From Canna indica (Eukaryota; Streptophyta; Magnoliopsida; Zingiberales; Cannaceae), in NCBI GenBank assembly GCA_034359265.1, contig CP136891.1:39920001-39984000 (forward strand): DNA of 64,000 bases, given 5' to 3'. The position numbers were made by a program, and so were the translations under genes. The notes under the pieces are model-generated. The model was not told where the DNA came from, searched no databases, and saw nothing but the letters and a program-made list of their open reading frames with translations. This document shows positions 44,952 through 55,919 of this stretch, piece after piece; the stretch's first letter is position 1; each line of letters starts with the position of its first letter.

Positions 44952-44955
<4 letters not shown>

Positions 44956-44998
<43 letters not shown>
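44956..44998. repeat. (CT)n microsatellite
   Basis: About 21 uninterrupted TC/CT dinucleotides, at the right limit of the mitochondrial-type DNA. Confidence 0.95.
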
Positions 44999-44999
<1 letters not shown>

Positions 45000-45400
45000 G
45001 ATATGCTCCGCCTAGGGGGCTTCACCTAGCCACACCCCTGAACCAGATATGAGCCATACCAGGCGGCTCTACCCGGGGACCCGACTCGACCATACAAGGA
45101 TATCTGCATCCTACCTTATCAGGAGAGATACGCCATTACAAACCCGCCATCTTCGGAATCAACCTCGACCCATTCTAGGCAATATCCCCACGATATTTTC
45201 GGGTGGCGTCATCACCTCCGTCTATAAAAAATACAAACATGGCACGCCTCAGGTAACACTAAGTTCCAATTTTCATTACCTCCATCTTGGAGTCCCTCTA
45301 ACTTGAGCGTCAAAGTGTCTTTTGCAGGTCCCCCTGCCGGCGTTCAACCTGACAAAGAAAGAAATCGAACCAGATCAGAGTACTCCGATCCTCAAGCAAG
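44999..45400 (+). mobile_element. Ty3/gypsy LTR remnant, Tat-like
   Basis: Carries a TATA motif (CTATAAAAAAT at about 45222) and, about 85 bp on, the sequence ACTTGAGCGTCAAAGTGTC and TTTGCAGGTCCCCCTGCCGG. This is the typical R/U5 region of Tat-lineage LTRs in plants. The start of the LTR and the internal region are missing. Confidence 0.5.
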
Positions 45401-45486
45401 AACAAATAATAATACCAATATTAATGCAATTAAAGTAATATAGAAATACCTTTTATTACAAACAAGACATCATAATAATATCTCAA

Positions 45487-45696
45487 TTATATAAAAGTAA
45501 TTCGCTTGTCGAACACTGCTCTAACAACACCTCCAACATCTAAAGTATATAATCTAGGTCTTTTCCTTGAAAGCCCTTGTTTGCATAATTTTGCAATAGA
45601 TACCTTAAACATACCTTGCGTGGTAACAACTACTAGAATGCTTGGAACTAGGCATTTTTGTCTATCTGATATAAATAATTTAATTTTCTAGAATAA
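45487..45696 (-). other. Unidentified exon-like open stretch
   Basis: The minus strand has an uninterrupted frame of about 65 codons beginning just after TTTTTATTCTAG, which resembles a splice acceptor, and ending at TAA near 45489. It includes RQKCLVPSILVVVTTQGMFK and RKRPRLYTLDVGGVVRAVFD. The frame upstream of the acceptor-like site is also open for about 28 codons. The composition looks protein-like but I do not recognise a family, and the opposite strand is open as well. It may be a gene fragment. Confidence 0.3.
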
Positions 45697-45866
45697 AAAT
45701 AGTAAGTTTTTGGATAAACAATAACTAGAATTTTTTGTTTTCACCTTCAAGGCTTCAACAATTAAATGTAAATATTGTTAAAGGAAAGAAATTGTTGTTG
45801 GCATCTTTCCATGTTGTAGATAAAATCCATCATTTATTTTAGATGAAATTGCGTGTACCAACCCTC

Positions 45867-46559
45867 TTGAGATAAGCGTTTTAAAACGTGACCCTTTGCA
45901 TAACTTTTGATCAAATCTTATATGAATTGACAAAAATGCCCTTCATATTTATCTTCTCTTCCCCTTCAGTGGTTCACTGCCCTCATCTGTCTCCCTCCCT
46001 TCGCCGAATTCACCATCAATGGTGGCACCTCGCCACTCTCTCGCCCCTCCTCTCACCGATCAACGTGCAATCATCGACCCATCTTTGGCATCCCGCAATC
46101 ATCTTTAGTATGAATCAAATCCTCTTCTTCCTTATAAGTGATCTATAGCACAAACAGAAATCACACAAGAAATATAGATATATATGAGTGCGGCATGTTT
46201 TGTCTTTGTCCCGGGTTGTTGGCTCCATCGACGGGTTGTCCTGAGTTGTCGACACCCTGGACGGGTGTTTCGGGTTATCCTGAGTTGTCAACATCTAGAG
46301 CGAGGTGTTCCTGGGTTGTCCTCGGTTGTTGACATCCAGGGTGGGGTGTGTTGTCATTGTCCATTGTTTGTTGGAATATGGACAAGTTGTTTTGGGTTGT
46401 CGACATCTGGACGAGTTGTTGAAACAAACACATCTTTTTCATCATACATGTCAGGTATTAATGATTTAATGAGGGTAATTTTTGTCTAAAACAATATTCT
46501 CTTAGCTAGTTTTTATTACACTTATAAAGAGGGGTTACTTTTTAAAACACGTATCCCAA
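45867..46559. mobile_element. MITE with about 30-bp terminal inverted repeats
   Basis: Left end TTGAGATAAGCGTTTTAAAA and right end (complement) TTGGGATACGTGTTTTAAAA, followed by GTGACCC/GTAACCC. The inside includes a degenerate repeat around GGGTTGTC and GTTGACATC (46200-46420). No target duplication could be confirmed and no transposase is present. Confidence 0.6.
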
Positions 46560-47345
46560 AAAGACTATATAAAGAAGTGTACCTTCATTTTCACACTTCA
46601 TGAAGCAATCATCAAATCCAATGAATGACCTGCACTCACCCAAGAAGCCTTGTTTTTTAGCATCAAACATGTAAACAACCTCTTAAATATTAGAGGACTA
46701 ACATAACTGTAATTCTTTTTGTTACACCCCTCCTAGGGTCTCCTTTATGAAGCATACACCGCTCAAGTGGATAACGTAACTAGGGGTTAGAATAACATAA
46801 TAGGACCAGATAGCACCCCATAATTACATAAACGAAATGCAGCAAAAATTTAAAGTTTAACAATGAAGAACAACTACAAATGACACACTCCAAAGTGAAA
46901 AATAATAAAAAATAGGAGAATTCAACTGAATAAAAGTAAACTCCAAAATAGATACCAAGGTTCAAATACTGGACCGATACTAGAACACTCTACTAACTCT
47001 GAAACTAAATCAACTAACTTTGTACGTGTCATGCTTGTGGATCTGAGACAAAAATAAGAGAAAAATCAACAGAATGTTGAGTATGATTCAATGTCAATAT
47101 GACAAACACTAAGATAATAGCTCGAAATGACATGAACTCCAATAGATGCAAATACAACTTAACAATTGACTCTAATATCTCTACATGCACCAATGCAACT
47201 TGTATACAATATATCAATGAATCAAGAGCGGTATGGACAAGAGCTCTATGAGTCCCCCCTGCATTCTTGCACCTGAGAGTGGTTCTCCCCGTCCGCTCGT
47301 ACCGAGAGAATGACTATCCAAGGATAGCTCGCGAGCGTTGTTGTT
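46560..47345 (-). mobile_element. Probable Ty3/gypsy LTR remnant
   Basis: Minus strand has GGAGGGGTGTAACA near 46740-46727, resembling a purine tract followed by a TG LTR start, and the sequence to 47345 has LTR-like composition without coding potential. No second copy exists in the window, so the call is weak. Confidence 0.3.
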
Positions 47346-47924
47346 AGACCCAAAATATCAAAATAATGATTTTATATTTTTAAATTTTTTGGGTGATTTT
47401 TTCAAAATTTATATGGGGTTAAAGGGCTTATTTGTAAATTTTGGTTATTGGAGGACTTTTTTGTAAAAAAATTCATACCTAGATAATTAGTAACCTTAAC
47501 CGATATTCATTAGGTCTTTTCATCGGGAGGTGGCTACTATCGTGGTTGGGGAGGATGGAGTGGTGATCGGAGCGAAGATTCACCTTCGAGGTCGGATTCT
47601 TTTTCCTCTTCCTTTGTCCTTCGTTTAGGATAAAAGATGTGTGATGGATGAGCCTGGGATTGGAGATTCTTGTAAATGGTTTAGATATGAATTTCTGGAA
47701 TTTTCTGAAAATTTTGTTGAGATTTTTCATTGATATTTTTGGATTTTGTCGATTTTTGGTTGTGTTCTTCATCGGAAGCCATGAAACATACTTCAGCCCT
47801 TGCCGCCGACCATGGCTTGTCCTGCAGTGTCGGCGGTGGAGCTACCTGACGTGGCAATACCCTACTGCGGTTATGCCAGGTGAGGCAACGGCCGTAGCGG
47901 CACTATCGTGATGCCGGTCGAGCA
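47346..47924. other. Non-coding region, possible LTR fragment
   Basis: AT-rich to 47500, then mixed with a GC-rich section from about 47790. Open frames on both strands have no family features. No further structure seen. Confidence 0.3.
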
Positions 47925-48560
47925 CTACAGCGTTGCCGCGGTAGCTATTGCTGTCTGGAGGGGTTGCTGCCTGGCGGGGTCGAGGCAGCAGTACCTGACC
48001 ATAGATGCCGCAGGTTTCGGCGGTTTGTCGCCACCAAGATTAACCACATTATTTTCTTTTGCTTGAGACTGACCTCTTCCTGAACCAACATATGTGACAT
48101 TCATCAAATGACCACCTGTCCTTACAGGTATTGTAGCCAATTTGAAATTGTCCAAACTCGAGAGGTTATAAGCCAAGGTATAGCTCACAAGAAAGAACTC
48201 ATCAAGATTAATCCCATGTGTTGCCAGTTTCTTAATTAGATTCGACATCTCCAAGACATGGTGCTACATACCAAGGGACAGATCATATCACGATTTTTGC
48301 AGCTTTTCCATAACTGTCAAGTCTTGAATTTTATTTGTAGAATGAAATTGTAGCAGTATTGATTTCTAGAAGAACACTCCTAATACTCTGGATCGATATG
48401 CATACGCATGAACTTTAAGTTCAGTGTGTTTGGCCTTTTCCATGCCTTATGAACTTTTCCAACTTCCTTACTACTCGATTCACCAGGGACATGAGGCTTA
48501 TTCTCAATGAGAGAGCAATGTCGAGATTTTGTAAACCCGGTTCATACTTTACTTGATCTC
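47925..48560 (-). pseudogene. Copia gag remnant
   Basis: The minus-strand frame at 48254-47925 has MSNLIKKLATHGINLDEFFL, the UBN2 core of Copia Gag, then a stretch losing similarity. Sequence from 48260 to 48560 on the same strand gives weak Gag-like text with stops. No pol follows. The last part of the frame, from the GC-rich block, is not Gag. Confidence 0.55.
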
Positions 48561-48589
48561 TCCATTCAGAAAAGTTTATGCCATTGATT

Positions 48590-48735
48590 AAATATTCATT
48601 AATTTAAATGTTGATTAAATTAGTTAGTTGTTGATTGATTAAATTAGTTATTTGTTGATTGATTAAATTAATTAGTTGTTGATTGATTAACTTAGTTAGT
48701 TGTTGATTAATTTAAATGTTGATTAAAGTTAGGGT
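48590..48735. repeat. Short tandem repeat of TTGATTGATTAAATTAGTTAG units
   Basis: Four to five copies of a 30-bp unit with the core GTTGATTGATTAAATTAG, slightly diverged. Confidence 0.85.
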
Positions 48736-50854
48736 TTAATTAATCTATTGTACTTAATTAAACTAATTTATATAATTATAATTAATTTAAAACTTATATT
48801 TATATATATAACTTAAATTGAAATTAATTGACGCTATGGACGCCGCCACGAGCGTTGGGGACCGACGTATGACTAATTAAATTGAAATTATTTTGTTATT
48901 GTTTAGATTAATTGAAATCGACGTGTGTCGTTCGTATCGACGTGTGTCATTCGTATCGATGTATAATTAAATTGAAATTAATCATGATCTATAATTCAAT
49001 ATATCAAAATATATAATTGTACTTTATTTTATGCAGGTGCGAGCAAGAGGACGTCTCCTGCACTATAACAAGGACGATTCGACATTTCATGCACAGGGCA
49101 TGGCTACGTGGTCTCACGTGCCCTACGAGCACATTGACATGCTCCGGCGAGAGTTTTAGGTACTTATAAAAAAATTTTAAATCAATGATAATTATAAATA
49201 CATATACTAACATTATTATTTCATTTTGCAGGCTCGCTATACATGAGGTGAGGATCAGACGCCCTTTGTAAAGAGTGCATGGGAGGCGGTTTTTCATGCT
49301 CGCTACACACATTGCGAAGACTTGGGAACACGACCCCGAGTGAATTCCTAGACATGTGTGGGACCAGCTCATTGAGCGGTGAGCATTAGAGGAGTGGCGG
49401 GAGGTCTCCCGGATTGCATGTAGAAATCGTATATCCGGGGTAGAGGGCTCGGGGGCACACCACACTGGTGGCTCCGTCACTTTTGTGGTGCACGAGTGAC
49501 GTATGATAAGTATTGACTTAATTTTAATTGAATTATATATTGAGATTGTACTAATTTATTTGTTTTCTAATTTTAGACGTGAGTCGAGGAGGATGGGACC
49601 GTCCACTGCCCCTAGCCGATGGAGGTATTCGAGCGCACTTACTATTGGTGACATGGGGTGAGAGAGTACATCAATAGGAGGACAACGGTCATCGTGGTAA
49701 GTATACTTGGTTTACTCAATTTTTATTTATAATTTATGAAACAAAAAATAAGCTCATGTAGGAGACATACACGAGGACCATCACCTAGCGCGGAGGATCA
49801 CTGCAGGGTGACTTTGACCTTGTAGAGTGGGTCAGTGCGGCAGACAATGGAGATAGTGGCATTGCCCGAGCTGTGTTGGGGCCACTTGGGGCACCGACCT
49901 CTCATGTTGTAGGTGAGCAGCCCTCCACATCCCGAATGCATACCAGAGCCGGATAGTAGCCTTGGAGTCAGAGCTCGCACATCAGAGATGGATGATGGAT
50001 GCACAACAACAGATGATGGAGAACATGCAAGCGCCCCTAACGCATATTGTAGCTTACTCTAGCATTCAGATACCTCTGACGTTCGAGCCTTCCTCCTCGA
50101 CCCAATCGACACTACTCCCGACCTAGCCGCTCCAAACACTGTCGCCTAAGCCTCCGCCTCCACCGCAATTGTGACATCTTTTTTTAGTATATTTTGATTA
50201 CATTTGATACTTGATATACTTGATACTTCATATATATAGTTTAGTTTTGATACTTGATGGCCTCCATTTGAGGCTTGCTTCTTGTATTTCGATTACATTT
50301 GACGATTTGTAAAATCTTTGTATATAAATTGATTCATATTTTGTGTATGATGTGATGTTTTTAATTTATATTTTGTTTATTTCGTTTGTGTATAAATCAA
50401 TGTAAATAGAAATGTTCTAATTTTTTATTTTTTTCAGGTTCATGATAGAACATCAGCGACGGCCTACCAATGACTAGTCGTCAATATACCATTGTTGAAT
50501 ATAAAGCATATCGTAAAATGGCTGATGGCTTGGGCTACGAATAAGCAATGACCTTCAACTACGACTAAGCGATGACTTGTTGAGCGACACATTAGCAACG
50601 ATCGTTGCAACCGTTGATGATAATATTTCAACGACGACTATAAAGTCATCGCTAAAGTCATCGCTGATGATTACATATTAGTAGTGATGACCGCTAGCGA
50701 TCGTCGCTAATAAGTTAATTGTGACGGCCCCGTCGGCCGTCGCAAGTTATTAGTGACGCGCTCTTCCGCTGCGGCTTATTGCAACGGTGTTTGCCGTTTG
50801 GGATATGCATCTACAATGGGCAGAGCCGTCAGTGAAGCTTATATTTCCAATAGT
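48736..50854 (+). mobile_element. CACTA (En/Spm) element, left end not found
   Basis: The right end is ATTTCCAATAGTG at 50842-50854, whose complement begins CACTATTGG. The last 400 bp are full of subterminal motifs such as GTCGCTAAT, TAGCAACGATCG and GTGACGGCCCCGTCG, which in CACTA elements bind the transposase. Inside is a decayed second-protein gene (49037-50173). The left terminus with CACTA is not visible, so the start coordinate is approximate and the element is probably truncated. Confidence 0.65.
49037..50173 (+). pseudogene. CACTA-element protein of the Ptta/En/Spm (Transposase_24-like) family
   Basis: Four exon-like pieces with AG and GT at the borders: 49037-49159 (VRARGRLLHYNKDDSTFHAQ), 49232-49499 (ending with HTGGSVTFVVHE, a family hallmark), about 49577-49696 (PMEVFERT-like region) and 49762-50173 (ALESELAHQRWMMDAQQQMM, then a proline-rich tail). 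This gene type is the accessory coiled-coil protein found with the TnpD-like transposase in plant CACTA elements. Stops occur in the second and fourth pieces. The transposase gene itself was not found. Confidence 0.65.
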
Positions 50855-50975
50855 GAGAACGGTCAAAAATAATATTTAGTAAATTTTTTTAGTTAGTGTG
50901 TACAACAATTCTTTTAAAGTTACGTGAATAATTGGGATCTAGCAAGTCCCCACGCACAAGTCTCCTTCTGTTCAT

Positions 50976-51600
50976 CCACTACAACAAATTGGCTTTATTT
51001 CAAAAATATTAATAATACAAACCGGCGCCGGCCGGCTAGCCCCGGAAATTTCCAGCGTCAGAGTACCGACGCATTTGACGCCGGTACTCATGCCCGCCCA
51101 GGTACGTGGGCGCGAAAGCCCGCGTCTGCTAGCACCCAGCATGGGTACGTGGGTACGCGGGTGTGGAAGCCCACGCCCGCTTGCACCCCGCACAGGTACG
51201 CAGGCACGGAAGCCCGCACCTGCTTGCACCCCTCGCAGGGGATAAAACTTATATGGGCAGCTTGCTCATATAAATCTCTATGAATGACTGGATATGAGCT
51301 TTAAGCGACTAAATATGGATAAAAAAAGAATGGATATGAACATGCATAGAAAAGGAATGGATATTAACATATTCATTCCTTTTCTATCCATGTTCATTCT
51401 TTTTTTATCCATATCCACTCGTCCATAGGTTTTCTATGGGCAGCCTGCCCATAGAAGTTGCACTCTCACGCGGGTATGAGGGTACGTGGGCATGGAAGCC
51501 CATGCCCGCTTGCACCCCGCATGGGTACGTATTAATGATTGCAACGAGATGCACATGCAGGAACAGGTAAATTGTGCTCTATTTATTAAATCTTTCTATT
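50976..51600 (+). mobile_element. Second CACTA terminal fragment with GC-rich subterminal repeats
   Basis: Begins CACTACAACAAATTGGC. It contains GGCGCCGGCC and GACGCCGG inverted motifs, then three to four copies of a 50-60-bp unit of the form GTACGTGGG...GGAAGCCC...CCCGCTTGCACCCC (51100-51240 and 51465-51535). It resembles the fragment at 24793. Open frames on either strand (119 and 85 codons) are caused by this repeat. Right terminus not found. Confidence 0.55.
51314..51413. repeat. 100-bp palindrome
   Basis: TATGGATAAAAAAAGAATG at the left pairs with CATTCTTTTTTTATCCATA at the right; the inner arm AGAAAAGGAATG pairs with CATTCCTTTTCT. The left arm has an extra 6 bases. It separates two copies of the ATATGGGCAGC/CTATGGGCAGC segment. 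Confidence 0.85.
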
Positions 51601-52767
51601 TTGATAAACTTAGTAGACGCGATTAGGGATGGCCATATTACCCGTTTAGGCGGGAACCCGCGGGTATTTATCCATTTATGATGGGTATGGGTGGTAGTTT
51701 CCTACCCGCGGGTATTTCGCGGGTAATTTTCATACTCATTTATTAAACGGGGCGGGTACATATATCATAGTACCCGTACCCGCGGGTACCCGTTACCCAT
51801 GAGAATTAGTAAATTACTATTTTACCCTCAATACATATACTAAAAAACCCTAAGTTCCTAACCTAATTCAATAGTCAATACCCATTACCTAGTACCTACT
51901 ACACGCCGCGCCACACGCCTCTCGATCTCCTCACTCGTCGCTCGTCTCGCTCTTGCCCATTGCTGCACTCACCTCTCCTCGCTCGTCCCTCATCAGCCTA
52001 CACCTCCGGCGGTCCAGCCTCCCTCGGCGTCGAGTGATTCAAGCAGTTAAGCCTCTCTCCCATCCCTCCTCACTCGATCACTCGTCCGCCTATTGCTGCG
52101 CTCGCCTCTCCTCATTCGATCGCTCGTCCCTCGTCAACCTACACCTCCGCCCGAGCAGTCATCAAGTCATCTTCAAGCCCGAGCAGTCTTCAAGCCATTG
52201 GCTTCGCGAGATGACGCTGTCTCCCCCTCCAGGTCCTTCCCCCTTCTCTCGATCTATGCGGCCATGCCTTAATTTCTCCTTGATGCTGAGTGATTTTCTT
52301 GCTGCCGCTAGGGTATTCGAGTGATTTCTTTGCTAATTGTTAATTGATTGCTAATTGTTTGCTAATTGCTAATTTCAATAACAAACTCATTGATTGCTAA
52401 TTGTTTTCATCACGCTTCATCAATACTTAGTTTTAATCAAACTTAGTTGATTGCTAATTGCTTTGCTGCCGAGTTAATATACGTAATACGTGGAAGGACG
52501 GAAAGGTTTCACCTTTTACTTCCTGCACTGTGATTGTTTAGGGATTATTCCAGCTTGAAATTATTCCAAGTTTCACATTTTAATCAAACTGATTGCTCAT
52601 GCTTTTCCATGATCAATTATTCCAATTTTGAATTATTTCTTGCTTTCCTGCAATACACAGTGTACAATTTCATATAAATTTCATGATATATGCAATGCCT
52701 CTCTTAATGCCTTCTGTTAATGCAATGCCTCCTGTTAATGCATAAATTTCATGATGTATGCAATGTC

Positions 52768-53901
52768 CAGGGGTGTCCATTATCCGGTCTACACCGAACC
52801 GAACCGAAAAACCAAACCAAATTTTTTGGTTCGGTTCGGTTCAAACACTGTGGGGTTCGGTTCTTGACCTGAACCGAACTTGATTAATTATTTTGGTTCG
52901 GATTCAGTTCCTGGAATTCGGGAACCGACCCGAACTGAAAACCGAATACTCGATCATTAATCGGATTTCTCCGGTTCTCCCTCAATCCCTCGATTCGTTG
53001 CTCCCATCGAATACTTGATCCCTCAATACCTCCCGCCTCTCTGCTCCCGTCGCTCCCGACTCCCGACTCCCGATTTCTCGAGCCGTCTGACGTCGACTCA
53101 TCGTCTTGTCGAGTACTCGAGCCGTCAAGTGCCGAGCGAGCGTCGACTCCCTGTTTCCCTCAATCTGAGACTCCCAAATCTACTCGACGAGCAGCGACTG
53201 GCAAGCGCATCGTCCAGCGCTTCATCCCATCCGACGCGGCGACACCTCCAGCGCGGCAGCGCTTCACCTTCATCCCTAGCGCATCATCCCCTCCGATGCG
53301 GCGACACCTCCAGCGCGGCAGCGCTTCACCTTCATCCCCAGCGCTTCATCCCCTCCGACACGGCGACACCTCCAGCGCGGCAGCACTTCATCCCCAGCGC
53401 ATCATCCCCTCCGACGCGGCGACAGCTCCAGTGCGACAGCGCTTCATCCCCTCCGACGCAGTGACACCTCAAGCGCGGCAGCGCTTCATCCCCTCCGACG
53501 CGGCAACACACCACGACACCATGCGATCTCCCCCATTCCTGGCTTCCTGCTGTCTCCCCAATCCCCACTCCCCAATCTGTCGATCTCTGCTGCGGCTTCC
53601 TACTTCAACACGGGATTGGGGAGTCGATCTCCGCTGCGGCTTCCTGCTTCTGCTGCGACTTCCTGCTTCAACGCGGGATTGGGGAGTCGATCTCTAACAC
53701 AGGATTGGGGAGTCGATCTCTGCTGCTGCTTCCTGTTTCAACTCTATTTTTTCAGGTTGAAACCGAACCGAACAATTTCGGTTCGGGTTAAATCGGGTTT
53801 GGAATTGTTCGGTTTGGATTCGGGTTAAAGATTGAGTGAAGAAAAAATTTCGGTTTGGGTTTAATCGGTTCGGTTCGGTTCGAACCGAACGGACAGGCCT
53901 A
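52768..53901. mobile_element. Non-autonomous hAT element with 8-bp target duplication
   Basis: Ends are CAGGGGTGTCCAT on the left and TAGGCCTGTCCGT on the right (complement), flanked by GCAATGTC (52760-52767) and GCAATGCC (53902-53909), an 8-bp duplication with one change. The subterminal 150 bp at each end consist of repeated TCGGTTCGGTTCGAACCGAACC-like motifs of up to 20 bases per unit. The middle is GC-rich and made of tandem repeats. There is no transposase. The open frames of 149, 133 and 78 codons derive from the repeats. Confidence 0.8.
53210..53740. repeat. GC-rich minisatellites inside the hAT element
   Basis: At 53210-53520, six or so units of 44-62 bp with the core CCTCCGACGCGGCGACA and CCAGCGCGGCAGCGCTTC. 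At 53600-53740, three to four units with GGGATTGGGGAGTCGATCTC and TGCGGCTTCCTGCTTC. Both are unlike the AT-rich surroundings. Confidence 0.85.
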
Positions 53902-54016
53902 GCAATGCCTCCTGTTCATGCATCTGTTAATGCTTAAACTTATGAAATTTAATATTATTATGTGCTAATTAACTATAGAATGAAATAACATGCTAATTGT
54001 AATTTTTACACGTAGA

Positions 54017-55186
54017 ATGTCTAATGAGAAAATTTCCACTCCCTTGGCCAAAAATGTCAATGAAAATTCAACACCAATGATAGATGAATCACTGGCAATA
54101 GGTTAATCACCTAATCCGACAGGTGCAAGTCAAGCTCCAAGCTTAGATGAAGGTGATTCGTCTAAAAAAAAATTAACTTCACCGGTTTGGAGTCATTTCA
54201 AGAGGCAACAAATAGATGAGAAGTGGAAAGTCATTTGCAATTATTGTAATGGAAAGCTTTTAGGTGAACTTAAGCAAGGTACTTCACATTTGTCATCTCA
54301 TTTCAAGACTTGCAAATATCGAAGAACTCGAGATATAAGACAATCATTTCTCAAAACAAGTGCATTAGTTACGAGTGAAACAGCTGTGGTTAGCAATTAT
54401 TCGTTTGATCAAGAAACAATAAGTATCCATACTTCATGAGTATCCAATCTCCATAGTTGAACATATTGGTTTCAAACAGTTTTGCAATGCTATGCAACTC
54501 TTGTTTAAGGTGATTTCTCGTAATACAGTCAAGAGTGACATTTTGAAGATTTATGATGGTGAAAGATCAAAAATAATGAAGTTGTTATCAAAGAATCAAA
54601 GTCAGATTTCAATCACAACTGATATGTCGACTTCTAACCAAAACAATACAATGGACGTTACATTACATTATATTGATGATTCTTGGACTTTGCAAAGTCG
54701 ACTTATAGGGTAACATTTATGTGTTCATTTATTAAACTTCTTTATTAATTAATTGTAGTTGGTTTTTAGTGACTTGGTTTTTATCATTAAACTTCTTTAT
54801 TATATAATTTAGGTTCATTTATGTGCCTGCTCCCCACACTGCTGTTGTTATTTTTGAAGTTTTGGTAGAATGTTTAATGGATTGAAACATTGATAGAAAG
54901 TTGTCTACTTTGACTCTTGATAATTGTAGTACTAATGATGCCATGATCGAAAAGATTTTAAATAAGATTTCACCTAGATCATTTATTTTGAGTGGCAAGT
55001 TCTTTCACATGCGATGTTGTGCTCATATACTAAACTTGATTGTGAAGGATGAGTTATCTATAATATCAGATGTCATTGAAAAAATTAGAGAGAGTGTTCA
55101 TTCTTGGACAGCAACACCTAAAAGAGAGAAAAAATTCATGGAGACATGTGGTCAATTAAACATTTTTTATGATAAAAAAACTTGTT
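54017..55186 (+). pseudogene. hAT transposase with BED zinc finger, truncated
   Basis: First exon 54017-54713: a BED-type zinc finger (VWSHFKRQQIDEKWKVIC, NYCNG, GTSHLSSHFKTC), then YPISIVEHIGFKQF and LLFKVISRNTVKSDILKIYD, and ITTDMSTSNQNN, which contains the first catalytic aspartate region of the RNase-H-like fold. An intron follows (GT at 54714, AG at about 54810). The second exon (54811-55186) has LTLDNCSTNDAMIEKIL, HMRCCAHILNLIVKDELS and SWTATPKREKKF, as in Ac/RICESLEEPER-type transposases. Stops are found at about 54102 and 54886 (tryptophan codon to TGA) and there is a frame change near 54430. The C-terminal dimerisation part is lost to the CACTA insertion. Confidence 0.9.
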
Positions 55187-55587
55187 CACTACAAGAATAA
55201 TGGTTTTTAGCAACTACCATTAGCAACGGCTGCCCAAGCCATTACAATCACTAGATGGTGCGAACGCGGCACGCAAATGAAATAATTCATCAGCAATGGC
55301 TTACTTATGGCGCGTCGACTGTTGCTAATGATATTATCACTTTAGCAACGGCTTACTTACAATTTTTGTATCTGTTGCTCTTTAGTCGATGGTGCTCTCG
55401 CGGCGCGAAAATGAAATACTTATCAGTAATGGCTTTGCGACGGATAAGTGAGCCGTTGGTGATGAGTTGTATTTATTAGCAATGACTTTGCAACGGTTAA
55501 GTGAGCCGTTGCTGATGAGTTTATTTAACTCGCGATCGCGCCCGGACCCTTTCTTCCCTACTTCCTTCTTCCTTTTCTGCCAACGCT
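55187..55587 (+). mobile_element. CACTA element left end, cut by a Tekay LTR
   Basis: Starts with CACTACAAGAATAATGG, a near-consensus terminus. Subterminal motifs TAGCAACGGCT, GGCTTTGCAACGG and AGTGAGCCGTTG recur over 300 bp. The sequence GTT at 55184-55186 is the candidate left copy of the 3-bp target duplication. It is interrupted at 55587 by TGTAATATCC of the next element. Confidence 0.75.
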
Positions 55588-55912
55588 TGTAATATCCTAG
55601 ATAATTAATTATATTTTCCTTTATGGTTGTGTTGTCAGCCTAGCAGACTAGTTTGAGATCGAGCGGAGTCGACTCAAGGTCCGGTGTGAGCTTGCGAACT
55701 CGGGTAAGTAAGAATATGAGTTATGTAATTTTGCTTGTGTAGATTAATTTATTTAATTTCTATGTTGTGTATGCATGATGGGTGTGCATGCATTGGATGG
55801 TTATATGGAGAATAGGATTAATTAAGTTAATTTAAGTTAGCAGGTTCGGGTTCGGCTTGAGGCGAATGCGAGTTGGATAAAGAGTTTAGAGGGGTTATAG
55901 TTGAGGAGGGAG

Positions 55913-55919
55913 TATAAAA
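55913..55919 (+). promoter_or_regulatory. TATA box, Tekay LTR copy D
   Basis: TATAAAA within GGAGTATAAAAACCCC, matching the other three copies. Confidence 0.7.

Larger units (their letters stand above)
41131..44955. other. Mitochondrial-type DNA insertion (NUMT)
   Basis: This block differs from its surroundings: about even base composition, no plant transposon motifs, and text typical of plant mitochondrial intergenic and intron DNA, around a recognisable mitochondrial rps13. The left limit lies somewhere between 41100 and 41270 and the right limit before the CT microsatellite. A segment at 43160-43660 looks like structured intron sequence but I could not assign it to a particular gene. Other open frames (41672-41911, 42922-43164, 43613-43927) have no known product. 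Confidence 0.65.
51624..55186 (+). mobile_element. hAT (Ac-like) transposon, interrupted at its right
   Basis: The left terminus TAGGGATGGCCATATTACCCG has the TAGGGRTGGC form seen at hAT ends and is followed by palindromic CCCGCGGGTA motifs (51650-51800). The transposase gene begins at 54017. Between 51810 and 54016 lies an untranslated region into which a smaller hAT element (52768-53901) inserted. A CACTA element starts at 55187 within the transposase, so the right end is outside the seen part. Confidence 0.75.

Noticed and set aside
50924..51283. 119-codon frame with repeated HPGTWARKP-like text
   Set aside because: Derived from tandem subterminal repeats of a CACTA end; no family match.
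53015..53697. 149- and 133-codon frames resembling a repetitive serine/proline-rich protein
   Set aside because: Encoded by GC-rich minisatellites inside a non-autonomous hAT element; several frames and the opposite strand are open too.
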